A DNA stretch of 64,000 nt from Limonium bicolor (Eukaryota > Streptophyta > Magnoliopsida > Caryophyllales > Plumbaginaceae). Position numbers and translations under genes: made by a program. Positions 42,448-55,318 of this stretch are shown here, in pieces. The stretch is taken from contig CM041776.1 of assembly GCA_023374045.1 (NCBI GenBank), forward strand, positions 471,933,375 to 471,997,374, read 5' to 3'. The notes under the pieces are model-generated. The model was not told the origin of the DNA. It made no database searches and was given only the letters and a program-made list of their open reading frames with translations. Positions within the stretch are counted from its first letter, which is position 1; the number at the start of each line of letters is the position of its first letter.

Positions 42448-45400
42448 GAACGTGGTGGAGAGAGCAGAGCACGCGTGCCCAAGCATCATCAGAAATGTTG
42501 TTTTTTCTCATTAAATACGTTTCTTTTCTTTGATTAGTCGTCTTTCAACTTTTGTAGTAGTTAGTTTCCTGATCATTTTCGGTAGTTTTCCCGAGTTTGT
42601 AATTTCCAACTTTATTTTTCGTTGAATAAAACATAGTTCCTTTTTCATTTATTCAAAAAAACATTAAAAAAAAGCACTCACGTCTTTCAAGGATCACGAA
42701 GTAATCATTTTCTGACTATGCAATGGAACGACTTGTCTCTTGTTTCTAAAAATTTGAACATGCCTAACCAAACACCACAACTCACCCCAGATATCCAAAC
42801 AACCCACAATGAGGTTCAAGGCCCACATCTATCAAACTGTTGTCACAAACCCCAAATCAATACTGGGGCAATCTGAGCTCAAGATCGTCATCTTTAATCT
42901 TTCGTTTAAGCGTGAACTAGTCTCTGAGTAAAATTTGCGAGAGTGTCTTGAGTGGAAAAACCATGAGTGAACAAGCGTGTCATTTTTCACGACTCCGGTG
43001 AGACCACGTTCAAAGGTGAGGTAAACGGCATAACTCTGACCGAAGGAGATAGTTTGTAAATTTACTCTTAGACCTGCGAAAAGTAACAAAGAACACACAC
43101 ACTATCGGAATGACGAAGCACCTAGGTACAGCACCACATAGCCAAAAGCTTGTGAACCCCGAAGTTAAACCCTAGGCACCCCGCTGAGCCTTCCATATAT
43201 CCCTTTTCGATATTGTGAACTCCACAAAATAACCCAGCCAGTGATGAATGTCTGACCCGGTGACCAAAGGAAGCGAGAAGCTCGAGTCTCAGATAACATC
43301 TTCATTAGTTCAAAAAAAGCAACACCGCTATCGACATGATGAAGCGATCCGTAAATGGTCCCAGAGTGACACAGGATCCAAAGAGCACACATCAAAATAG
43401 CTCTCGAAGCCCAAAACCGGGAAACACAAGAACCCCGAAGGCGAAGTCATGAAAGGATCAAACAAAGAGGCAAAACCGAAGTGCCTCGAAGAAATCCAAA
43501 AGACGAAAAGAGAAATGGTGTAAAGGACAACTTCAGAAGTCCAAGTGCAGAAGCTCAAAAACAACGTCAACATGAAGCAGTTAGACGAATTCAAGACAAG
43601 GAAGATGAATCTGAGAGAAGACACAAGTTGCAGCTTTGGTCACCCATTTAAGCTCCACATACCTCAAATATCCCTCCGTGATCCTGTCGTCTTTCATCAC
43701 ACCATACGGCCACGTTATAAGCTTTAAAGACTTCTGACTTGATAGTTGTGTGTCCAATCACGTGAAAGTAACAGATCGAATGGGTAAATTCATCAAATAT
43801 CAAATTCAATGGTCTAGAAGTTACGACCGTGAGTGAGAAACGAGTGTAGACACAAAACACGTCGAGTGTAGGTTAGGAAGCACCAAATTAGAACATAAGC
43901 TTTGACCCTATGAGGAGAGACTCGTTCGCACGTTTGATCAAAGAAAATACTGGGGGCATCGATCGGAACGATCGATTGCCATGAACTCTAGCTCATATTG
44001 TCTTAAGGGAAAAATACTGGGGGCAATTGTTGGTTCCAACAATTGCTATGACAACACCAATTGGAACCCAAAGCTTAAACATCACCACCACAATCCCACC
44101 ACAGGCCCACATAAGCCCTTACCTCCACACCTCCACTACACAGGCCCACATAAGCCCTTACCTGCACATCAAACACCACGGGCCCACATAAGCCCTTACC
44201 TTCACATCATACACCATACCCCACCGGCGGCATGCTCATCTCGTTGGAGATAAATTACAAGTCCGAAGTCTATAGTTAGGAAATGATGATTTCACTTTCC
44301 TTTTCACTAAACGGAATTTTCTTCAAACACTACCACGTTTGGCACCTCTTTCAACAATTTCTCGTCTTGAACAACTTTCCTTTAAACACTTCGGTTTCAT
44401 AAACCTCATCATGGCCACATTTGGCATACTTTCTAGCAATGTCTTGCTTTGGACAATTTTGACCCTAAACATTGCCATGTTTTGCACATTTTCCAATGAT
44501 TCTTGATTTGGACAAGTTTCCTACATACACTTTGATTGTATTTTGACATGCACATCATCATTGCCATGTTTGGCACTTTCATAATCAACTTTCATCATGA
44601 TTATTTGCATAAAGTTTACCTTGCATCCGTCCGTACGAAGCTCTTCATAGACCAGAGGTACAGATTCTCACCCCGAAGATACAGATTCTTTAGAGATACA
44701 AATTCTCAGCCGAAGATACAGATTCTTCAGAGATACAGATTCTCACCTGATCAGACATACAGATTCTCAGCCGAAGATACAGATTCTTCAGAGATACAGA
44801 TTCTCACCCGATCAGACATACATATTCTCAGCCGAAGATACAGATTCTTCAGAGATACAGATTCTCACCCGATCAGACATACAGATTCTCAGCCGAAGGT
44901 ACAGATTCTTCAGGGATGCAGATTCTCAGCCAAAGATTCAGATTCACCAGAATAGATGAACTCAACCTCAGGCTCGTCTGAACCTAATTTCCTACCATTC
45001 CACTTAGGCACCCATAGGTCCTACTTTACATTTATCAATTTAGGCACGCATCACATCATTCACTTTACGTCTCTATTCAATCTCAGGTTCCCGACACCTT
45101 ATAATGCTTGGCGTATTCCATTCAACTTCAGGTTCCCGACACCTTATAATGCTCGACGTATTCCATTCAATCTCAGGTTCCCGACACCTTATAATGCTCG
45201 GCGTATTCCATTCAATCTCAGGTTCCCGACACCTAATAATGCTCGGCGTATCCCATTCAATCTCAGGTTCCCGACACCTTATAATGCTCGGCGTATTCCA
45301 TTCAACTTCAAGTTCCCGACACTTTATAATGCTCGGTGTGTCCCATTAAATCTCTGGTTCCCGACACCTTATAATGCTCGGCGTATCCCATTCAATCTCA

Positions 45401-45858
45401 TGTTCCCGACACCTTATAATGCTCGGCGTATTTCATTCGCTTTCAGGTTCCCGACACCTTAGAATGCTCGGCGTACTTCATTCCTTTATTGGTAGTCAAC
45501 GCCTTAGAATAGCTTGACATCATCTCTTTATAGGTAGTCAACGCCTTATAATAGCTTGACATCATCTCTTTATAGGTAGTCAACGCCTTAGAATAGCTTG
45601 ACATCATCTCATTATAGGTAGTCAACGCCTTAGAATAGCCTGACATCATATCATCCTTGTAGGTAGTCGACACCTTAGAATAGTCCGACATTACTTCATT
45701 TTTACCTTTAGGTAGTCAGCGCCTTAGAACAGCTCGACATAACTTATCAGATTTCAATTGCATGTGGGGTCTTTTAAGATCCAAAATTTTGGGGTATCAC
45801 TCAAGCATCAACTAGCCTTTTCATTTCCATTACAAAGTCTAGTTGACGGGGGGCAATC
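42448..45858 (+). other. Tat-plus unit 2 non-coding region with minisatellites
   Basis: Second copy of 35399-38809. It holds the palindrome pair (43957-44045), the 61-bp array (about 44655-44955), the 45-bp array (about 45087-45480), the 42-bp array (about 45490-45740) and the PPT at 45843-45858. No gene is supported; the 168-codon open frame at 44956-45462 is the 45-bp array read through. Confidence 0.85.
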
Positions 45859-47611
45859 TGTTATACCCAAAATTTCAACCCCCCCGGAAGAGAGTCTCTA
45901 CTAATAGGCTAGTAGCGAGGGTTCCCAGTTCGATCGGCACATTTCAGAGTACTAGGGACAGCTTAGTCATCTCCAGGGGCATTTTCGTAATTTTTCAAGG
46001 CTCCTAAGCCCCCTATAGGCTTTCTCTCTCCTCCAAATAAGGGTCAAATCAATTCAAAATGCTTTGAAATTTTAACCCATGATAGAGGATGACATTTGAA
46101 GCATAATGGCGTTGGAATTTTGATTTTTCGAATTTCCAATAATGTTCTAGCAATTTCTGATTGAATCTGACGAGAAATTGAATTTAAAAATATTCCAATA
46201 TCCAAAAAATTCGATTCCACTTTAGAAAAATCAGAAATATCATTCTTTACCCATGTGTGAAATTTCATAATCAAATTCCTTTTGGAAGCCCTTGAGCTAA
46301 AACGTCGGTAAATCTCGGTTTTTACCGGATTTTTCTATCTTTAAGGGAGCCTATATAAGGAACCTTATCCCATGATCAAAGGAGAACCTCAAGAACCCTA
46401 GACTCTCAAAGAAGGCAGCCATCTCTCTCTCCACGTTTTTGAACTCCAGAGCCACAATCAAACACTGAAATCTCACCAAAATCAACACCAAAACATATTT
46501 ATCAACTCCCACAACATCATCAATCATCAAACATCAACCAAACCACCTCCAAAACGTGAAGAACACCTTCAACAATCAACAACCAGAAGCTCGTGTCGAA
46601 CACAATCCAGAACCGGCACCATCAGAGCCTCCGAAGAATCCCGAAGTGAAGAATCCTCTTGAATTCGAAGGTAAAACAGGTTACAATTCTACTTTTCTAA
46701 TTCCCAACGACCTTATTAACTCTCTGTCAAATTTTGGGCTCAAACTAACCTTTTTACGCTTCTGTATTGCTATTTGTTTAAGCTTCTGTACAATAACTTG
46801 TTTACCAAGTTTTGTGCTTAATTCGAATTCAAATTGAGAACTTTCAATCACTAATGTCTTGTACATCTTTCAGGCTACACACCCATAAAATTTTAGCCAA
46901 AAACACCTTCGGGAACAGCCTCAACGCCGCCGTCCGAGGGCGGTCCGCACCCACGGATGTCATGTCCGGGGTCCCGGACTCCCTGTCCGTAAGCCCGGAC
47001 GCCCACGGACGGCGGCGGGATTTTAAAAAATTCAAAATTTAGGTTTTCTAATAATGTCCGGGCCCACAGACAGCCTGTCCGTGGCCCCGGACTCTACATT
47101 TTTTTGTTTTCCTTTAAATTTCGACTCTTCTGTATAATTAGGTGAACTGGGGTCTGTGGTCTCGGACACGGGGTCTGTGGCTACGAACGTAAGCAAAATT
47201 CGACCTAATTCTGCCTCCAAAACCCTAGTATAGATAGCTTTTAATTTCACTTCAATTTTCTGTCAAAAAATGCTAAAAGACACAAAAAAACAGAAGCTCG
47301 CGCACTTAGGTTAAAACGACTCGTAATAAGCTGTAATTAAACTAAGTAGAGGAAAAACGACTTCTAGGGGTAATGAAAGTAATTTGAACCCTAAAAATGT
47401 CGAATATCAAGCCCCCGAACCCGACCTCTCCTTTCCTAATTTATTCTAGGTCAAAATTAGGTGGCGACTCATAATAGGTTCTAGTGAGCTAGCTTAGGTT
47501 TTAATAATTATTGCTATATGACATAGTTATTAATCTTAGGTTATAAGTGGACCTAAAACCCGTTTAGATTATAATCAATATATAGGATAGGGTTTAAAAT
47601 CGAGGCTCACA
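45859..47611 (+). repeat. Tat-plus LTR 3 (1753 bp)
   Basis: Complete, TGTTATACCC to GGCTCACA. TATA at 46352-46359. No TSD can be tested because the left flank of the array was deleted. Confidence 0.93.
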
Positions 47612-49104
47612 ACAGGAGTTTGACATAGAAGTCAAAGACAAGAGCGGAAAATTAAACATTGTTGCCGGCCATCTCTCCCGGTTGGTAGTTCCAACGGATA
47701 GTCTGCCTATCAACGAATTCTTCCCCGATGTGACTGTCGTTTCCATCACCAAGGTACAAGAGCCATGGTATGCGGACCTGGCCAACTATCTAGTCTCTGG
47801 CACAATACCACACGATTTATCTTACTCCCAGAAGAAGAAATTCATCTCTGATGCAAAACATTATTTCTGGAAAGATCCACATCTGTTCCGAGTCTGTGCG
47901 GATGGGTTGATTCGCCGATGTCTCCCTGAAGATGAGGTTTAAAGCGTCATCAATTTCTGATACTCACCGGAAGCCGGTGGCCATCATGGACCCACAAGGA
48001 CCGCTGCCAAGATCCTAGCATCAGGATTCTACTGTCCGACTCTTCACAAGGATGTTTATCAATTCTGCACCCAATGTGATAATTGTTTGAGAATGGGTAA
48101 CAATTCGAGGAGACATGAAATGCCACAACAGGGAATACTGGAAGTAAAACTCTTTGATTGTTGGGGCATTGATTTTATAGGGCCCTTTCCTTCCTCGCAG
48201 GGCCACCAATATGTTTTAGTGGCAGTGGATTACGTGTCAAAATGGGTAGAAGCTATACCCTGTCATCATGCAGATTCAAAGTCCGTAACCAAATTCCTTA
48301 AAAAGCACATCTTCACCCGTTTTGGTGTGCCTAGAATCATTATCAGCGACGGAGGATCCCACTTCTGCAACCGTTCATTTGAAGATCTTATGGGTAAATA
48401 CAGGGTGCGTCACAAGGCAGCGCTACCTTATCACCCCCAGACAAACGGCCAAGCAGAAGTTTCCAATCGTGAAATAAAATGGATTCTCCAGAAAACTGTT
48501 AACTCCTCACGGAAAGATTGGGCGTTAAAAATGAGATGATGCGCTATGGGCTTACCGCACCGCATTCAAGACTCCCATCGGGATGTCTCCTTTTAAGCTC
48601 GTCTATGGAAAATCATGTCACTTGTATGTCGAACTCGAACATAAGGCATATTGTACGCTCAAGGCCCTGAACTTTGATATAGAAGCCGCAGGGGAACAGC
48701 GTAAGTTTCAACTTTCTGAACTCGAGGAGCTAAGGGATCAAGCATACCACAATGCGAAAATATACAAGGAGCGCACCAAGAAACACCATGATCAAATGAT
48801 CCAAAAACGTGAATTTCAGGATGGCGACTGGGTGCTACTTTATAACTCCCGATTGAAAATATTTCCAGGAAAGCTTAAATCTCAATGGGTCGGACCATTC
48901 CATGTAGTTGGGACTACTCCTTTTGGTGTTTATGAACTCCGGAACAAGAAAGGAGAATGTTTCAAAGTCAATGGGTCACGCCTAAAAAGGTATGCCGGTA
49001 TTCCTGCTGATAATAGAGCTTTGTTAGAAATTTCATTTGCGCTGGAACACAAAGATAACCCCGAAGCCCCAAGACCAATGGAACAAAAGATGACAATCCC
49101 ATGA
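47612..49104 (+). pseudogene. Athila-2 RNase H end, integrase and C-terminus
   Basis: Resumes at [20 protein letters not shown] and LSRL, the last part of RNase H. TAA at 47940-47942 interrupts before the integrase finger (SPEAGGHHG, then CTQCDNC). The core has all three acids: Asp in GIDFIGPF, Asp in ISDGGSHF and Glu in [13 protein letters not shown] frameshift near 48535 (after SSRKDWALK) moves the frame to [20 protein letters not shown]. The C-terminal part [21 protein letters not shown] and [11 protein letters not shown] follows, with stop at 49104. RT and most of RNase H are missing upstream. Confidence 0.92.
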
Positions 49105-50547
49105 CGGGAACGTCATAAGTTCAAGAAAATGAGTAATTTGCCTAACGCCAGTGGGGCAGATCCCGTACCCTCACTATAAAATCGGTCAGATAAGTCTAGC
49201 CAAAGACTATAAAGAAGGGCGGCTGTCTAGGAGGCAACCCAGTGGTAGTTTACTGTTTAATCTGTGTTTTGCCTTTATTTTCCAGTTTTGTTTTTAGCAT
49301 TTTGAATTTTTATTAGATCTTTTCAGAGCCCATGCGTTTAACGTGATACTTTTAAGTGTCAAATTTTTGTGTTTCTCTAAGGTTCTTACAAGTGCAATGA
49401 TCATGGACACTCCAAGGTTGGACACTTGCTTTACAGCAAGTGTGAGGAAGACTCCTACCCCGGCTAAGGACTTAAGTATGAGGAAGGTGCCCTTCCTCAA
49501 TCTAAAGATATCAGGGGAGTTTTCGTGTCCTTTCACTCTTATTTTAGTCCAGCTTACGCTTTGAATGAATCAAGTCCATGAGATCTTTAGTTAATCTTTG
49601 ATGAATTTGCAATATTCAGAAAGTCCTCTTCTTGGTTGAATTTATGAACAATGAGGACATTGCTCCTCTTAAGTGTGAGGAAGTAGGAGTACTTTCTTAA
49701 TATTGTCATTGCACTTAATGTCACATTTGTATTTGTTTGTCCTCTTATTTTGAAAAGATTGCTTCTTTTAATTGCCAATAAATATTGAATCTCCAGGTGA
49801 CAATTTTTGTTGAGGTTTTGAAAACAAGCCTGATGGCCACCTCAAGAATCTTTCTACTTTTGGCTGTTTGTATGTATAATTTTATCCAAATTGAATCCGT
49901 TTTCACTGAAATTTGGTGGATTTGCTGATTATAAAAATTGAAATTGGTCTAGTTTGGGATCTTGGGAACGATGTGAAAGTTTGGAATGAAAGGATAAGGC
50001 AAGGTACTCCGCTGATCTGCATTAAAATTTCTGAACCAAAACAGGCCTCTTCATTCGGTTATTAAGTCCTTGGGGTGCCTCACCACCCATCTACTGAAGG
50101 TCTTGTGATCTGGGATAGAAGGTCCAAAGCCGCTACATGGGTGAAGAGAAAAGTCTGAGGGGATGAATCAAATATGCAAATGGCAGAATAAAATGTTAAG
50201 GAAAATGAACTTTAAAAGTTAAATGTGTAATTCATTTTTGCTTATTCTGATCAAGAGTATGTGGTGTTGAAAGGTATCACGGAATAAGGTGTTACTTCAC
50301 ACCCCTTGTCATCCAAAGGTTAGAGGAAAGAAATGGTGGAGGATCCCAAACTATTATGTTTCAGTTTCTATAGTCTAACTTCTCCATGCTTTTAAACTTC
50401 ACTATCTTTTTCACTGTTTGCGAAAACCTACAGCAGATAGCAGAACTTCTCTTTTGATTGTCATTTTGCTTGTTTTCTATCAGCAGTTGTTTGATCCTGA
50501 GTTTTGATACTATAGTGCTTCAAAGTAGACATATTCTATATTTGCTT
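49105..50547 (+). other. Athila-2 3' non-coding region
   Basis: No supported gene. It has the GGCGGCTGTCTAGGAGGCAA motif near 49217 often seen after Athila pol, then two tracts shared with Athila-0. No env-like ORF is visible in this copy. Confidence 0.7.
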
Positions 50548-50579
50548 GAGGACAAGCAAAAGTTAAGTGTGAGGAAGTT
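50548..50579 (+). other. Athila-2 polypurine tract region
   Basis: GAGGACAAGCAAAAGTTAAG followed by TGTGAGGAAGT, ending where the LTR begins with TGATAAG. Confidence 0.7.
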
Positions 50580-52323
50580 TGATAAGTGTGAAATATATCT
50601 ATTTTTAGAGCTTTAATACTTCCTATTTTCATAATAATTCATGTCATATTTCACACTTATCATATGCTTTTTTCTTATATTTATGCTTTGATGAGAATAT
50701 ATTTATTTAATGTGTCAACTTCAAGAAAAATCTTGGATTTACATTTTTTTTTTCAGATTACAACGTAACAAAGAGATGGCTGCACTTTTATATATATAAT
50801 CAGCAGTACTTTGATAGATATAAAGAACGAAAGCTCCTTAATTATAAAGGAGATCATTTATATTAGTAACTCGTGACACTTTGACGGTGGTCACATATGG
50901 ACGTACATAATTTTGATTCTTCACACATTTGGCTGCATATTATTTCATGATTATAATAATATGTGGGCTGCATAATAGGTAAATGATTATTAATCTTGGC
51001 GGCAGTAGTTTAATCATCATTCTTCTATCATTTTTGCCTCACGCATGCCCATCATCCATTGTCGATGACCGAGAATACTAACACATGCGAGCCACCATCA
51101 CCAGGGGGCAGACTCCCTCAGATCTCGATCATCTCCAATCGATCGCACACTCTGCTACAACATCGACGACACACCCTCATCGACTAGGCACATTCTCACA
51201 ACCGTCCCTATCTCCATCCTGCATCTCCATTCACGCCCACAACCACTACGTACTCCTGTCCATATGCAAACCACACCATCATCTCACAGCCTCTCCATCG
51301 ACACTACTCACCACCACACCACTGCACACTCCCCTCTATCGAATTGCACCCACATCAACACCAACATACTGCTCTCCATCAACACTACTCACCACCACCG
51401 TACACCACATCCCAAAATCACAACATCATCATTCATATACCACCTTCATCCATTACATCCCATCTAATTTCATCTCATTCATTTCCATTAATTAGCAGTG
51501 CGTACACCCCCGAACTGCTCCCGACACACACATACACCCTCAACATTCCATTACCATATATCATATCTACATCTCGTTATTACCCAACCGTTAAACCGAC
51601 ATATTATCAGTTTAAACATCAGAGCAGATTTAACGTCAATAATTTCTTATCATATTTATTCTGTTTAATTATTATGTCGGGTTAAGGGATTTACTCTGGG
51701 GGATGGTTCATTTAAGTTTGTTGTAATTGTACATAATATTTCTACTGATTTAAATTTGAGATTGTTACAATTAATGTCCTTTTAATATTATCTTTCTAAA
51801 TCTGTTTAAATTTGATCAGTGATAAACAGATCGGTTAAATTAATTCGTATATTTGTGGAAAACTTGTTTTAACCGGACAAGTTAATACTTCATCTGCATA
51901 AATATTATTTTTCATACTTATTCTGTTTACATGTTTTTTGCTAGTCTAAAAAAGGTCATAGCATGTTCTGGTAAACGAATTTGACAGAGTTATTATTTTT
52001 GCCAATCTATAAACTAGAAGAAATAGCATAATTAGTCAAACTGCAATAACCGGAACCCAGAGTCTCGTTTCATATATCTTTTACACAAATCTTTATTTAT
52101 CTGTATTGTATTAGTTTTATTTACAATTCAACTAAAGCCCCCCTCTTTCTGCTTTTGTGACAACATTTAGGAACTAGATAATTTCGCTTAAGTCCCACAG
52201 TTCAATTACCCTGTTGCTTCTATCTTGCTATACTACTGCGACCGGGATTTGTTTGCAGCCCGATAGACGTTTTGATCCTAACTCAATTGATTATTTTTAA
52301 CAGGTCAAAAAATCTTGTCTGCA
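50580..52323 (+). repeat. Athila-2 3' LTR (1744 bp)
   Basis: Pairs with 28214-29954 over its whole length. It ends CTTGTCTGCA and is followed by TSD GCAGC at 52324-52328. Confidence 0.93.
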
Positions 52324-52328
52324 GCAGC

Positions 52329-53100
52329 CAACTGGTTTCTAGGGGTGTCTCCCCCGTAACCTCCTTGAGTGTCATGTCCTTCCATGGAGGCATTGTCCAC
52401 TCCGTATAAAGGGTTGAAGAATCTCTACAGGGGTCTCTCCTGCCTTGCCGCCTCCAGGGATCCAATCTTCTCATGGAGTTCATCCGTAGCTGCCATGTGT
52501 CAAGCCTCCATGGCTTCAATAGCAGTCTGATGTTTCTGCAGCAAACTAGCTATCGGTTCCTGTCCCCCTACCGGAGCTCCGGTGGTCCCACTTTGGGCTG
52601 CCATTTCCAGTGTAGCCAACTTTTCCTCCAGCTTGGCTATCGTATCCACATACTTATTTTCGAGTGCTTGGACTGCCTCCTTATGTTTCAAGTCGAAAGC
52701 CTTCATGAGCTCCTCAACGGAGGCAGTGCCTCCGGACGCGATTTCAACTAGGAGTGGTAAAGAAGGGGGCGTAGGTAATCTGACTAGGCTGCCGGAAGTT
52801 CTGTCCCAACGCCTTTATGAAATTTTGCCTTTCCTCTGTTTTAAGAAAATGAAGCAGAAGTTGTTAGACCATGGTTTTCCACAGATACAAAACGAATTTT
52901 CTCTTGAAGGTCATTGTACTTAGTTATGGAATACTTCTTTATTACCCCAGCCGAGAGAGCCGGAGATTTTGACACATGGGTCGGGCCGCTGACTTCAGAG
53001 GAATCTATTTTGAATCTTGGATCTTCAGGCTCATTTTGAAAAGATGATCTTGAGGAAGTGGAAGTGCTCGGGCCACAAGGGGTTTTTAGATACTTCATAG
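52329..53100 (-). pseudogene. Tat-minus gag, N-terminal segment
   Basis: Start of gag on the minus strand, in several frames. The segment with STSSRSSFQNEPEDPRFK and VIKKYSITKYNDLQEKIRF lies at 52841-53098. A coiled coil (KHKEAVQALENKYVDTIAKL, EEKLATLEMAAQ, then QKHQTAIEAMEA) lies at 52500-52706, similar to the Tat-plus N-terminus. HMAATDELHEKIGSLEAARQ then leads to the Athila-2 insertion point. Stops and shifts separate these parts. The capsid domain continues at 28213. Confidence 0.7.
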
Positions 53101-53510
53101 GGTCTGAGGGTACTTGGAGACTTGATACAGATGTTTGGGCCTGAGGCCCAGAAAATTATACAAACTGAGACCTTACAAGGATAGTTATGCAAACAAGGCT
53201 AGGTAAGGCCACTACTAGGAAAACGCTTGGGGCTAAAGCCCAGGTATTAAGGGGATGTGGTGAGACGACATCCTCCTTTTTTCCCTCGCTTATTCACATC
53301 ACCTTAAAGGTGTGAGTCCCTGACAGGGGACCCTCAAGCGGGTCCCGGGGTGAGATCGGTTTGTGTGGACCCTCACTTTCATATGAGGCAAAGGTGCAAA
53401 AAATTAAACTACGCATGAAACTAAACAAACAATGTAATAAAAGCCATAAATAACGATTTTCGAGTTAAGCCCCCTTTCTTAAAATTAAACAAATTAAAAT
53501 TGAGAATCTT
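53101..53510 (-). other. Tat-minus leader
   Basis: Non-coding between PBS and gag. Matches the Tat-plus leader in opposite sense (for example GTGAGTCCCTGACAGGGGAC near 53311). Confidence 0.75.
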
Positions 53511-53529
53511 GTCTCCAACAGAGTCGTCA
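53511..53529 (-). other. Tat-minus primer binding site (mutated tRNA-Arg type)
   Basis: In minus sense TGACGACTCTGTTGGAGAC. It differs from the Tat-plus PBS at four places, all G-to-A or C-to-T changes. Confidence 0.75.
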
Positions 53530-53532
53530 GTC

Positions 53533-55318
53533 TGTGAGCCTCGATTTTTGAACCCTATCCTATGTTGATTCAGGTTGATTAGGATCCGATCGGATTCTAG
53601 GTCCACTTATAACCTAAGCTTAACAACTATGTCACATAAAATTAGTAATTAAAACCTAAGTTAGCTCACTGGAACCTAATTAGAGTCGCCACCTAATTTT
53701 GACCTAGGGTAAATTAGGAAAGGAGAGTTCGGGTTTGGAGGCTTGATATTCGACTTAATAAAGAGTTCAATTACTTTCATTACCCCTCGAAGTTGTTTTT
53801 CCTCTACTTAGTTTAATTACGGCTTATTACAAGTAGTTTTAACCTAAGTGCGCACTTCTGTTTTTTTTTTAATGTTTTTTGACAGAAAATAAAAGTGAAA
53901 AGTGAAATTACCTAAACTAGGGTTACAGGGGCAGAATTAGGTCAGATTTGTTTTTGTCCGTGGCCACGGACCTATTGTCCGAACCCACGGACCCCAGTTA
54001 AACTACATGATTATGAAAACCGAATTAAAATAAAAATGTAAACTTGAAAAGTCCGGGGCCACGGACAGGGTGTCCGTTGGCCCGAACATGTACTGTTAAA
54101 AACCCTAAAATTTGAAAAATTAGAAATCCCGCCAACATCTGTGGGTTTCCGTGGCCACGGACAACCCGTTTGTGGTCCCAGACCATGCGTCCGAGGTCAC
54201 GGACCACCCACGAACAGTGGGTTTTTGGTGGTTCCCGACGGTGTTTTTGACTCAAAATTTATGCACGTGTAGCCTGAAAGATTTCCAAGATGTTAGTAAT
54301 CAAATATTCATAGTTTGAAGTCGAATTAAACACGAAACTAAGTAAACAAGTAACAAGGCAGAAGCAAAAACAAATAGCAATATAGAAGCCGAAAACGGTC
54401 AATTTGAACCCAAAATTTGACAGAAGAATGATAAATTCATAGGGTTTCAGAAAAGTATGGTCATAACCTATTTTGGCCTCTAGATCAATGAGACTCTTCA
54501 CGTCGGGATTCTTTCAGTGCTCCGTTGATCTCGGTTCTTAATTGAGTTCGAACCCGGCTTCTGACTATTGATTGTTGATAGTGTTCCTCACGTTTTGGTG
54601 GTGATTTGGCCACTGTTTGATGGTTAGAACAACGTAGGGTGTTGAAAATTGTGTGAAAGTGTGGATTTGAGAAGAATTTTGGTATTGTTTTGCTGCTTGG
54701 AAGTGCAAAAACGTGGGAGGCGGATTAGGGAAAGGAGTTCTGATTGCCTAGGATTCTGAGAGCTTATGAGATTATGTTTTGATCAAAGGATTTACCCATT
54801 TATATAGGCTTCCTTAAAGATAAAGAAAATCTAGTGAAAACGAGATTGTTCGGGATTTTAATTAAGTGACTTCCCAAGGGAATTTTACTGTGAAATCTTA
54901 GCCATGTGTCAATGATGACAATTATGATTTTTCTGAGGTGGAATTGAATTTTTTAAATGTTGGAACATTTTTAAATTTAATTTCTCGTCAGATTCAATCA
55001 CAAATTGCTAGAAAATTATTGGGAATTCGAAAAATCAAAATTTCAAAGCCATTATTCTTAAAATGTCATCCTATATCATGGGTTAAAATTTCAAGACATT
55101 CTGAGTTGATTTGAGCTGCTTTTGGAGGAGAGAGAAAGCTCGTCGGGGGCTTAGGAGCCTTGAAAAATTACGAAAATGCCCCTGAAGATGACTAAGCTGC
55201 CCTTGATGCCACGAGATGCGCCGATCGAACGGGAATCCTTGCTGTTTGACCAAACTACCCTTTTTGCACCTGTACCTTAAGAGGCTCACCCCTGGGGGTT
55301 AAAATTTTGGGTATAACA
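53533..55318 (-). repeat. Tat-minus 5' LTR (1786 bp)
   Basis: On the plus strand it reads TGTGAGCC ... GGGTATAACA, followed by TSD ATGTC at 55319-55323. TATA at about 54799-54807. GTCCG dyad cluster at 53955-54220. A longer and better-kept partner of 4277-6033. Confidence 0.9.

Larger units (their letters stand above)
33177..47611 (+). mobile_element. Tat-like three-LTR tandem array (Tat-plus)
   Basis: Order: LTR fragment 33177-33516, internal unit 33517-38809, LTR 38810-40558, internal unit 40559-45858, LTR 45859-47611. Each internal unit starts with a tRNA-Arg-type PBS and ends with a PPT (GACGGGGGGCAATC). The middle LTR therefore serves as 3' LTR of one unit and 5' LTR of the next. The units are about 5.3 kb and very similar. 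Neither has pol; each has one small gag-like ORF. The left LTR has lost about 1.4 kb and abuts Athila-2 protease at a CTTTCC microhomology. The right LTR ends ..GGCTCACA exactly at 47611, followed by Athila-2 RNase H coding text. Confidence 0.93.
28214..52323 (+). mobile_element. Athila-type LTR retrotransposon (Athila-2), nested
   Basis: 5' LTR 28214-29954, PBS 29958-29976, leader with an A/T-rich minisatellite, gag, protease start, then a 14.4-kb Tat-plus array, then RNase H end, integrase, 3' region, PPT and 3' LTR 50580-52323. The 5-bp duplication GCAGC is at 28209-28213 and 52324-52328. The LTRs differ at about seven of the first 150 aligned bases (by eye), so this insertion is not recent. 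RT and most of RNase H are missing at the Tat-plus junction. Confidence 0.93.
4277..55318 (-). mobile_element. Tat/Ogre-like LTR element, gag only, heavily nested (Tat-minus)
   Basis: Outer boundaries: 3' LTR at 4277-6033 and 5' LTR at 53533-55318, both in minus sense (TGTTATACCC start). The 5-bp duplication ATGTC stands at 4272-4276 and 55319-55323, and lies inside the Athila-1 integrase finger. PBS is at 53511-53529 and PPT at 6034-6050. Once later insertions (CACTA, solo LTR, Athila-2) are set aside, the element contains a leader, a gag gene and a long non-coding, repeat-rich 3' part. No protease, RT, RNase H or integrase is visible, so it is non-autonomous. The PBS type and 3' repeat arrays fit the Tat/Ogre lineage. 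Confidence 0.85.

Noticed and set aside
44956..45462. 168-codon open frame with a 15-residue repeat
   Set aside because: It is the 45-bp minisatellite read through. A period divisible by three keeps frames open by chance. The equivalent frame in unit 1 is shorter and in another phase.
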